This document shows, in pieces, positions 47,215 through 57,600 of a DNA stretch of 64,000 bases. The translations under genes and the position numbers were made by a program. Positions within the stretch are counted from its first letter, which is position 1; every line of letters starts with the position of its first letter. The notes below the pieces were generated by a model. That model searched no databases. It saw nothing but the letters and a program-made list of their open reading frames with translations, and was not told the DNA's origin. Source of the stretch: Cryptomeria japonica (Eukaryota > Streptophyta > Pinopsida > Cupressales > Cupressaceae); the NCBI RefSeq assembly GCF_030272615.1, contig NC_081415.1, forward strand, positions 505,131,373 to 505,195,372. Direction: 5' to 3'.

Positions 47215-48647
47215 TGTAGTCACATAAATCGGTCCATTTTAATTAAATGAATATTTCGTATTTATTTGATTAAAAATCCACTAACCATCAATTAATTAAA
47301 TTAATATTTAATTAATTCATCCCCAAACATTCTTCTATTAATTAAATAAATTATTCAATTTATTTTAATTAATTCATTAAATCCAATTCAAATCAATTAA
47401 ATAAATAAAATCAATTTATTTAATTAAATCCCCCTTTTCCTCTTTTAAATAAATTAACATTTATTTAAATCATTATCCCCACCCCACTTACATTTTCCTA
47501 CAAATGCAACTTGCACACATTATTGAAATAAATGAATTTTTATTTTAATAAAATCTTATTTTCCCTCACCCACCAAATCCACTTGCAAAATCTAATCCCC
47601 TTCTAGATTCTTCTAACCCCTTCCTAATTAGCCTAATCCATCCCCTAAATATTGTCACATTCCTAAGCAAAATGGAGTCACTTCTCAAAGACCCCAAAGT
47701 CTTGGATAACCATTGAAGGTTTTCAACCTTCAACCACCAAAAACCCCAAAGTCTTTGAAAACCATTAAAGGCTTCCAACTTTCAACCACTTAATTCCCCA
47801 AAGTCTCCAATAACCATTAATGGTTAATTCAACCCTCCCACATGGTTAAAACATTTGTTTGACTCAACCTCTACCCAACCACAAAGGTCTCATCAAGCAT
47901 TTAATACTTTGACCATGATTATCTCTTAATCATTTGCACAAAGGTTTATCCTGGGATTAACTCCTAATTCAGTGGGTAATCCTAATTTAGGCTTGACCCT
48001 TAGCCTTTAGATAACCATGAGGTCTTCTCAGGCCTTTAATGCCTCCAACCTCTTCTTTCAACCCAATCCTGTGTTGACACTTGTCATTATTTTATTGGTG
48101 CCAATTGTGCACATGGATCCCCAACTTTCAAGCTTGGCCCTTGATTAAACCATTCAATCCTGGCCATCCATTGCTCCATTTTTCCTATAAATAGAGCCCA
48201 TTCCTTCATAATCCAGATCCTGAAAACTTGTATGCATTTAGACTATAGCCATTTTAGAGAGCATTTTAGCATAAACAAACTAAATCTTGTCTTTTGGTAA
48301 AATACATCATTTTAGCATTAAAATAGCTTTTTATTTCATGTTTAGAGCTATTCTACAATCTCAATCCTCCATAAGCATCCATAGTGCAAAAAGCTGCTGA
48401 GAGCTACACTATTTTGGAACTTGGAGAGGAGAGGAACAAGGGAGAAGAAGCTAAGGCCATGCTAAGAGGCAGTTGGAGATGTCTCATGATCATTTGTTCT
48501 ATTTATTAGATATATTTAGCATGTTTCTTTTAGTGTCTCTTTTGGAATGCCTTCATGTTTTAGTTTTTGATTGACTAACGTTAACATCTTGTGTGTTTTG
48601 TTTTGATTGATCAAGAACTAACAATTGTGCCATTTAGGAGGGCATCA
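47215..48647 (+). repeat. 5' LTR of element A
   Basis: It begins TGTAGTCACATAAATCGGTCC and ends GAGGGCATCA. The promoter has TATAAATA at about 48186-48193 in TTTTTCCTATAAATAGAGCCC; transcription would start some 25-30 bp further on. The first 400 bp are AT-rich with TTAATTAA blocks. It is related to B's LTR throughout. Confidence 0.95.
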
Positions 48648-48649
48648 TT

Positions 48650-48690
48650 TGGTGAACCCGACGTGAATCGAACACGCAACCTTCTGATCT
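48650..48690 (+). promoter_or_regulatory. Extended primer-binding site of A (tRNA-Trp, 41 nt)
   Basis: The site starts TGGTGAACCCGACGTGAA and continues TCGAACACGCAACCTTCTGATCT. From memory of plant tRNA-Trp(CCA), all 41 bases are complementary to its 3' half, from the CCA end to the anticodon loop. The usual PBS is 18 nt. It is not a tRNA gene: it is antisense, only half, and lacks the 5' half. Confidence 0.85.
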
Positions 48691-48745
48691 TCATTTTTGA
48701 AATTAACATTTTTTCTTGTTGAAATTGCCACACAGGTCGCGCTTC

Positions 48746-49015
48746 GGCGCTATTGAACGCGTTTTAGCGCTATTGAAAAATTTCTTTTAGCGCTATTGAC
48801 CATAAAGTAGCGCTATTGAAAATGTTTCAGCGCTATTGGAAACATTCTAGCGCTATTGTCACAGTTTCAGCGCTATTGACACACTTCTAGCGCTTTTGTC
48901 TTCTCGGATTTTTCTCTTCTTTCAGCGCTACCGTTTAAATTAGCGCTTCTGCTCATGCAGACTAGCGCTATTGCATGAATCAGCGCTTCTGCAAAAACAC
49001 AGACTAGCGCTATTG
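48746..49015 (+). repeat. A leader array: AGCGCTATTG every 20 bp, 13 copies
   Basis: Starts are 48746 (GGCGCTATTG), 48766, 48789, 48809, 48829, 48849, 48869, 48889 (AGCGCTTTTG), 48924 (AGCGCTACCG), 48942 and 48982 (AGCGCTTCTG), 48964 and 49006. Six of the first seven steps are exactly 20 bp; later ones are 18-24 with one of 35. The core AGCGCT is palindromic. It lies 56 bp after the PBS, between CAG|GT sites at 48735 and 49361. Confidence 0.92.
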
Positions 49016-50619
49016 CAACAGAACGTTATAAAAAAAGGCCTTGTAACCAATAAAAAAATTTTTTTAGGCTTGTGGGAGGTAGAATATATAAGTGACATTT
49101 CCTCTTATCTTTTCTCTTTCTTATACTTTAAGTTATATTCCATATATACTTTCAGGATGTTTGAGAGGGGTTTCAGACCTCTAGGAGTTGAAATGCAAAA
49201 TCTAGTTTTTGGAAGATCCTCCAAATTTCAGACTTAGTCAAATTTCAGGGCATTTCAGGATCAGGATTTGTAAAATTTGTAACCGAAAAATCAAAAATTA
49301 GGCTTGTGGAAGCCCCCCTTTGAGCATTGATTTTATTAACTTGTTTCTTTTCTTTGTGCAGGTTAACAACACAACAAAAATCACAAAAAAAAAAAATTTC
49401 ATTTAATGCTTAAAAAGAACTTAAAAACACAAAAAAAAAAAAAAAAAAAAATTTCATTGTTTTCTAGTTAGGGATACATTTTGTTTTGGTGCTTAAAATC
49501 AACAAAACAAACTTTCTTTCTTGCATCAATTGGGACTTAAAAATCACAATCCACACTTCAATTTTTGGTGCAGTAAAAAGAACAATCCACTTGTCTTTAT
49601 TTTTGGCAAAAACAAAAATTTTCCTTCAAAGCAAAACGTGTTTTCCATTAAGTTGACCAGGATTTCAAATTCTAGATTACAAAACACATTGCCTTTGAAG
49701 TTAAAATGAACACCATGGCTGTTGGAGCAACATCTCCAAATAGTTAGATCATCTTTGCAAATGTTGGATTAAAAAGAACAAATGAATTTCGTGTTTGGCA
49801 CACTTGTGCACAAAAGTCAGTCGAGTGGACCTACTTCTAACACACACTATCCTCTCCCTTGGCTTTCGTGGTCCTAGGTGCAAGAGAAAAGTGTTAGTAA
49901 CACTCAAAAATTTTATCTTTTTAAGAGAGGCCTGCCAAGGGATCGATACTCTTGGGAACGACCTCGAGCGGTAAATCCTTCGAGCCGCTATAGAAATCAG
50001 GTGAGAGCGAAAGCTGTAGCCTTGGGTATAGCTGTTCCTACAGTGTAACTGGCCGAAAGGACAAATGGGCCCCACCACCAGTTACAAGGCTCTTAAGTGA
50101 GTCACTGCAGAATGAACTTATGTCCAAAGCCATCGAACATGACTAAACACCTTTAAGTAGTAGCCCACCTGTTCTATTGATTGAGGATATTTGAGGTATA
50201 ATTTAGTGCAAGAGCATAGATGGTTTTGCTCCCAAGATACTCACCATACATATTTCCTTGAGTAGAAACATAGCTTTTTGAAAGGTCACTTGTGGCTTGA
50301 TAAAAGTGGTGACTCCCCCATCATAGGGATCATCTATTTGTTATGCTCGTGCAAGACTTAGTATATCACATCCTTACCTGCCACGGCGGGATTCATAAGG
50401 TATGTAGTACCAAAGTCGAAGAAATATCAAGATGTGGGCTAAATTTATCACAACTGGCCATTTGACCATAGGGATAAAGAGTGTTTGAAGTGTGTTCATT
50501 TTACAGACCTAGAGAAAATTGAGCCGACTTCAGGCTTTGGAAATACATCTTAAAATAAATCTAAAGGAAGGGTCAAAAACAAGTCCAAGGATTGGGTTGA
50601 TCTAGACCCATACTCATTT
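49016..50619 (+). other. A leader, non-coding
   Basis: It contains TTTCTTTGTGCAGGTT at 49351-49364 (an acceptor-like site shared with B), two A-runs (about 49386-49398 and 49432-49451), TTGACCAGGATTTC (shared with B) and a less AT-rich block at about 49790-50120 that might fold. No motif-bearing ORF is present. Confidence 0.5.
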
Positions 50620-51165
50620 GTGCCTTTGAGGCTACAATCTTGTGTTTGTGTGCTTGCTTTGTTTTCTTGTCAAAGAAAAATCAGAAAATCAACCCCAAAA
50701 ACAAAGTATTCATCCAACATCTGTCAACACAACCAAAAATACCAAAAACAAAGTGCAAACAACACAGAGTCACAAACTTTTATGACCATTCTTCACATCT
50801 TGCGAAAGAAGAAGTGTCATCAGAATATTACTTTGGAAAGAAGACCATTAAGCTCAAAAGCTTTAATCAAAAGGAGGAAATTCTTCTATCTCAATAGACA
50901 AATCTTTGTCTCACATAGAGTCTTTCTACATCGCATGCGTCTATACCTTCAAGGTAAAACAAACGAATTTGATTCTGAATCATTAAATCGCAGAGCTTTT
51001 ATGCAATATAGAGCTCTGAGTTATCACAAAAATCAAGGAGGAAAGATTGATCCCAACTTCTTCCCAAACATCTATATCACCTACAACACAGCTCGAGAAG
51101 TGCCACCAACGCCTGAAAGGGAAGAGGTAGAGTTTGTTCCATTTGTAACACAAAGTTTTTATTGA
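50620..51165 (+). CDS. Leader ORF of A, conserved with B (unknown function)
   Basis: 181 codons from the first ATG; conservation with B starts at Met55 (50782), giving a likelier product of 127 residues. That part is basic and aromatic-rich (SSKALIKRRKFFYLNRQIF, RMRLYLQGKTNEFD, GGKIDPNFFPN) and ends with an acidic tail (PTPEREEVEF). I recognise no domain. It lies upstream of gag in its own frame, as does the extra ORF1 of Ogre-type Tat elements, whose function is also unknown. Many differences from B appear synonymous (for example CAC/CAT, ATC/ATT, CGA/AGA at the start), which suggests protein-level selection. It could act on the nucleic acid of the element. Confidence 0.6.
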   Translation: MPLRLQSCVCVLALFSCQRKIRKSTPKTKYSSNICQHNQKYQKQSANNTESQTFMTILHILRKKKCHQNITLERRPLSSKALIKRRKFFYLNRQIFVSHRVFLHRMRLYLQGKTNEFDSESLNRRAFMQYRALSYHKNQGGKIDPNFFPNIYITYNTAREVPPTPEREEVEFVPFVTQSFY

Positions 51166-51615
51166 AGTTGAAAACAAAACATCCATCATCTTACTCATAC
51201 ATCATTATTCCATCATCAATCCATCCCAAAACTCTCAAAACATTAAGAGGTTCTTGTCCCAAGTTCCCTTTTAGATATTGCTTGAAATCAAACACATCAC
51301 ATCACTTTTAGATTGTTTCTACATCTAGGATAAGCTCATCCTAAGAGACACATCTACGCAGGTTAAAACTAGTTCATGAGTGAATCCTCTCATTGCTAGG
51401 TAGTCAAAATCTGTAACACATCTCAGATTTCTCTACACCTTATCACATCCAAACTCCTCAAAACAAACAAGCAATTCAAAGAAGGAATTTCGGTTACATC
51501 TACCTTAAAGTGCTAGAGATCCCCATACAACACAAATCACCAACCAATCAATCTTTCATTTCATCACCACTCATCATCATCTTCAATCAACTTCAAAAAC
51601 AAACTTGTAAACAAA
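51166..51615 (+). other. Spacer between the leader ORF and gag-pol of A
   Basis: C/A-rich sequence with many CATCA and ATCATC stretches and no ORF with motifs. It ends in an A-rich AACAAAATGG start context for gag, a favourable plant initiation context (A at -3, G at +4). Confidence 0.5.
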
Positions 51616-54600
51616 ATGGCTCAAACCCGATCACGATCAAGGCAACGAGAAATGGAAATTGAGGAAGAAGAGGACAACCTCAATGAATTTCAAGAAGCAC
51701 TTGGAGGAACTGGGAATGATGAAAACCCAGGTACACCCACTCCTTCAACAATCGAAAGGGTTCAGCATAACCCTCATTTTAACAGATTATTTGATGAAAT
51801 ACTAAGGAGCAATGCGGATGCTCACTTTTTACGACTTGCTCAAGAAGGAGCCAAACTCCCCTCTGACTTTGATCTCACCCAATTAAGACAAGCATCAGAA
51901 AGACAAAGTCGTCATGAGGAGGAAAGGCGTAGAGATCCCATCAGATATAACATCCCTCGAGGTAACCCACCACCTCCTCCTCCAAATGAAATAGAGATGT
52001 TGCGGCAACAAGTCGAGAATCTCGCCCAACAACTTCATAGTGGTGTTAAGACCAATCAATTCTCACTCAACGACATCTGTCCCTATCCGTTTGATAGGAA
52101 TCTTTATATGCCACCCTTTCCACGCGGATTCGAAACACCAAAATTCGAAAAATATAGAGGAAAGGGAGATCCCCGCGATCATGTCCGAGAATTTCATTCC
52201 GCTTGTCTTGAAGTGGCTTATGAGGACACATACCTAATGCGCCTTTTTCCCCAAAGCTTGGGAGGAACAACCACATCATGGTTTTCCCAACTTCCAGGTG
52301 GCATTAGAACATTTGAGGAACTCATCCAGAAGTTCCTATCTCATTACTCTTATAATATTGAACGCAACATCACCATGGCTGATCTATGCAACACCAAACA
52401 AAAACCAGGTGAATTATTCTCAGTCTTCCTGCAACGATGGCGCCAAATGTCTAGCAGACGTTCTCTTCAGTTACCTGAACGAGAACTAGTGGAAATTTTC
52501 ATTTCCAACTTAAACGAAGAAATGGAATTTCACCTGGATGTCAAAGACATAGACTCTTTTAACGATATGATCACCAAGGGTATAAAATGTGAAAGGGCAC
52601 TCATCAAAAAAGGACTCATCAAAATCTTTAATGAACCAAAAGATGCTCCTCGCCCGCGCTTCAATAGCGATAAACCGAACTTCTGGAACAAGAATAAGAA
52701 CATCGTCAACGATGGAGTTGTGGATGCTCGGACTGTCCAAAATGCACAACCTGTGGTTCGGTTTGCAGGACAAAATCCTCCACCTCAAAATAACACAAAT
52801 GTTCCTCTTAATCAAGGTCGCATCACATCTCATGATGAACCAAGACCTCGTCCACAAAAACAAAAACGCACATACACTCCCTTAGGGGAACCCATTGAAA
52901 CAGTGATGCGACAACTCATTTCTCAGAATTTGATCACTTTACCTAAGTTATCAAATTATGAGCCTCAAGTCAAACCGGCATGGTGGAGAGATACTGAACA
53001 TTGTGAGTTCCATCAAGGAAGAGGACATAAGACAAGTAATTGTCATCGATTGAAAGATCTCATTCAGGATCTTATTGACCGAGGAGAAATTGAAATTAAA
53101 GGACATGACCCAAAAACAACCAATAATGATCATCAGATGTTCAAGAATCCACTTCCATCACAAGATCAAAGGGGTCCTTCCACTTCCAGACGAGGTCCTG
53201 ATACCACTGATTATACGCAAGCTGCGTATAATTACACTGTAAATCACCTGTATGATGCCAGTGAACAAATTGCAACCATAACCTTCAAAAATCCCACCTC
53301 AAATTGCAATGTTGTTACACGTCGTGGCAAGGTCACCATCAAGGCAGCTCCACAAGGCACCACCTCCGTCCCAAAGCAGTACAATCTTGTGGAACAATTA
53401 GACAAAACCCCTGCACTTATATCCATTTTGGAGCTTTTGCGTCTGTCACCCTCTCATAAAACAATCTTGGATCAAGCACTCCAAGAGGCGTCAGTCCCTG
53501 CAAATCTAAATACGGACCAATTTCAAGCCATGGTTGGAAGTCTAAAGTCATCACCTTGTCTCACTTTTTCTGAAAGTGACAACTCTTCCTTCCAGCAACC
53601 TCATAACGCCTCACTCCACATTGAAGGCTTCGTCAACCAACACAGGATCAAGCGAGTCTTGATTGATAATGGAGCAGGCCTAAACATTTGTACACTACAG
53701 TTGGTCACAGCATTGGGATATGCAATAGAATCAGTGGATCCTCGCAAGAAGATCACCATCAAGGCCTATGATGATGCAGAGCGTTCATCCAAAGGAGCTG
53801 TGGTACTACCAATCCGAGTAGGCCCCGTGGTAAAGCACATCATTTGTCAGGTTCTGGACCTTCCTCTGCCATATAATCTATTATTAGGGAGACCTTGGAT
53901 ACATGCCATGCAAGCCGTTCCATCTACCTACCATCAATGTATCAAGTTCCCACATAATGGTGCAGAGATCACAATCCTGGGTGATGCAAATCCTTTTGCA
54001 TTTTGCCATGATATCAGCCATCAACCAGAGATTACTGTTCCTAATAATAGGGAAGCCATTTCCTCCACATCATATGTAAATCCCGCCTTTCTTGCCAGTT
54101 CAAACACCCCTATACCCAAGCAAGAAAAGCTTAAGATGAAAGTCGCAGAGGAAGGTCCTGGAGAATACAACTTGAGTCAGCTCTTTTGTGTGGGACAAAT
54201 GCCCACTTCTCCTAAAACACATGGTAAACCACAGCAGTTACTCCAACAACCACTAATCACGCCAGCATGTGCCTTAACGCCTTTCATCCTTGGAAAGAGT
54301 CAAGAGGAAGAAACACAAGATGAGGACCTAGCGGAATGGATCTATAAAGATCCCATCACCACTGATAAACCGCAAGTTACACTTCCTACGGAACAATATG
54401 GCAAAGGCCTCCTCATTATGCAAAGAATGGGATATGATGGTCAGAGTGCTTTGGGATATTGCAAACAAGGACGACATGAACCTCTGCTACCAGAATTCAA
54501 GCCCAAAGGTAATACAGGCCTAGGTTTTGAAAAAGAGATCCTTCCTAAACTCAGATTCAAAGGAAAACCTAGCAAACCATTTTGCCCGCCTACTGCAAAG

Positions 54601-57600
54601 AGGACACCTTTCATAATCAAAGCACCATCAAGCAATATTGCCATTGCCCCATCGAGGCTCACAACTCCACCGCAACCATCACCAGTGCCAAACATCCCAT
54701 CAAACGAACCAGTAATCCCATCAGCAACACCATCTGTAGCAACAACTGTATCAGAACCCGCAGCAGCATCTATGGCACCAGCCGTTCCATCAGCAGCCAC
54801 TGAGTCACCATTACCGATACTTCCAATAACAAATCCTTTAATCCCCATCATGGTTCCTGCAGCACCGATCACCTCAAAGGTACATAAACCAATCACGCCT
54901 GCCGTGTTTAACTCCAAAGACATCCCAGTATGGTATAGCAATCGGATGCTGGAAAGTGATTCAGAGACTGACTCACATGAGTGGGAATTCGATTCAGTGC
55001 AACTTAACACTTCAGATGAGGAAGACACATCACCACCTCCGCCACGCAAAGACATTCCTATTTACGGAGAAGCACAGATAAAGACCACTTGGGTACCTGA
55101 GCTGGAAACATCTTCCACAGACCCTACGTCTCATCCTACGCCTGATTCTGACAGGGAAAGTACCATCAATGACCTTCACCATAACGTCTTAACCCTCACT
55201 GATACCTCTAACAAACTTAACCTAATCGATGAAGTAATGCCTATTATACACCCTGAACTCATCGAATGGAACCAACCAAATCCCCCATGTCTTGACCTCT
55301 TCCAGAACGATGAGGCTATCATTGACTTTTTAGAATTACGGGATAATCTACCAAGCGGGGATCACAAAGCTGGATTCGCCATTCAACTTAATAGCGCAGC
55401 ATACTTCGGGGCGGATGCCAAACCCTTCAGCTGCAAAAATATAACAATAAAAAATGGATCTTCCAGTGAAAACCACACTGTGGCACTGTTTGATCCGACA
55501 AAAGTAAAAAGAAAGAGCGTATCCAATGGTGAAAACCTCTCTGAGGCGCCTGAGGATGAAGGGTTTGACATTCTTCCTGCTAGTACACAACAGGAACGAT
55601 CGACGATTCTCATTGAGGAGACTAAAGAATACAATGTAGGGACTCCTGAAAACCCTCATATCATACATCTGGCATCTCTTCTCACTCCAGAGGAACAGCC
55701 TAAGTTTATAGAGTTCTTCCAGAAGCGTCAGATCAACTTTGCATGGTCATATGCAGACATGCCTGGGCTTGATCCTGATTTAGTCATGCATCATCTCACA
55801 GTAGCAAAAGGAGCCAAACCTGTCAAGCAGAAGCTTCGTAAGATGCATCCTCAGATTGTCGTGCTAGTCAAAATAGAACTCAAGAAACTCCTGGATGTTG
55901 GTTTCATTAGACCAATTGATTATGCAGAATGGATCTCCAACATCGTGCCAGTTGGCAAACCAAAAGGGGGCATCCGCATTTGTACAGACTTCAGAGATCT
56001 AAATAAGGCATGTCCTAAGGATGACTTTCCCTTACCAAATATCGACATCATAGTGGATCTAACAGCAGGACATGCCATGCTTTCACTCATGGATGGCTTT
56101 TCAGGATACAATCAAATAAAGATCGCACCAGAAGATCAACATAAGACAGCCTTCACCTGTCCATGGGGCACATACTGCTGGAATGTAATGCCTTTCGGTC
56201 TAAAGAATGCAGGAGCAACCTATCAAAGAGCAATGACCACCATCTTCCATGACATGATGCATACTATAATGGAAGATTATGTGGATGATTTACTAGCAAA
56301 ATCACTCACAAGAGATGGACATCTTCACATCTTAGATAAAATCTTTGATAGACTGGAACAGTACCATGTTCGACTCAACCCAAAGAAATGTGTCTTCGGA
56401 GTGACCTCCGGGAAGCTTCTAGGATACATTGTCTCAAGCAAAGGTATTGAGGTCGACCCAGCAAAGGTAAAAGCAATCATGGACATGCCACCTCCAAAGA
56501 ATATCAGTCAGCTAAGGACACTACAAGGACGGCTTCAATCCATCCGCAGATTCATTGCACAATTGGCTGATAAGTGTCACCCATTCACACACCTGCTACA
56601 CAAGAACATCCGCTTTCAGTGGGATGATAGATGCCAGCAAGCATTTCAGGCACTTAAAGACTATCTCGTGAATCCACCATTGTTGATGCCACCAGATCCA
56701 AGTAGACCGTTGTTACTCTATATCTCGGCAACAAGTACGGCATTGGGTGTACTACTGGCACAACATAATGCAGAAGGTAAAGAGTGTGCTGTTTACTACA
56801 TCTCTCGCACACTGGTTGGCTATGAACTCAATTACACACCTATTGAGCGAGCTTGCCTAGCAGTAATCTTAGCAGCCACTAAACTGAGGCACTATCTATT
56901 GACACACAAGGTGCAACTCATTGCAAAAATTGATCCACTCAAGTACTTACTCAGCAAAGCAGCATTGACAGGTCGCTTAGCCAAATGGGTGATGATTCTA
57001 AGTGAATTCAACATTGAGTATGTGGACCGTAAAGCTATCAAAGGGCAGGTCATTGCAGATCAGTTGGCCGATGCACCTCTCATAGGTGATCATCCTCTCA
57101 TTTCCAATTTTCCAGACGAAGAGATATTCATGATCACAGAAGTACAACCATGGAAATTATATTTTGATGGTTCATACACTAGGCACGGCTCGGGGGCAGG
57201 CATTCTGTTTATCACACCTCAAGGTGATAGCATCCTGAAGTCTTACAGGCTCACATTTCCATGCACAAACAACATAGCAGAGTATGAGGCCTTGATCACG
57301 GGACTCAGGTTAGCCGTACAATGGAAATTGCAAGAACTACAAGTATATGGCGATTCCCAACTAGTCATTCGACAAGCAACAGATGAATATCAGACCAAAG
57401 ATGATAAACTCATGCCATACAAGCAAATGGTGGACACTCTAAAGACATCATTTACTACTATCACTTTTGAGCAGATACCAAGAGATCAGAATCGAGCTGC
57501 TGACGCTATGGCTACTATCGCATCTCTCCTAGATCTTCCACAGAATTCAACACGCTACGAGTTCTTGGTAGAACAGCTTTGGATCCCCGCTTATGATATC

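Noticed and set aside
47566-47778. 70-codon ORF present twice (also 61629-61841)
   Set aside because: The copies are identical because they lie in the two LTRs of A; there is no motif or start context.
20233-48647. The equal length (1433 bp) of the D 5' LTR and the A LTRs as a sign of relationship
   Set aside because: The sequences are unrelated (Copia against Ty3) and D's other LTR is 1482 bp, so the equality is coincidence.
48650-48690. A tRNA-Trp gene or tRNA pseudogene
   Set aside because: Only the antisense 3' half is present and it begins exactly at the PBS position after the LTR, so it is primer complement.
48746-49015. CRISPR-like array (short repeats, regular spacing)
   Set aside because: The repeat is only 10 bases and degenerate, spacers are about 10 bases, there are no cas genes, and it lies within a plant retrotransposon leader.
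54441-55055. 204-codon ORF on the - strand
   Set aside because: It is the antisense shadow of the Pro/Ala-rich spacer of gag-pol; the Gly/Ala/Val-rich translation reflects that composition.
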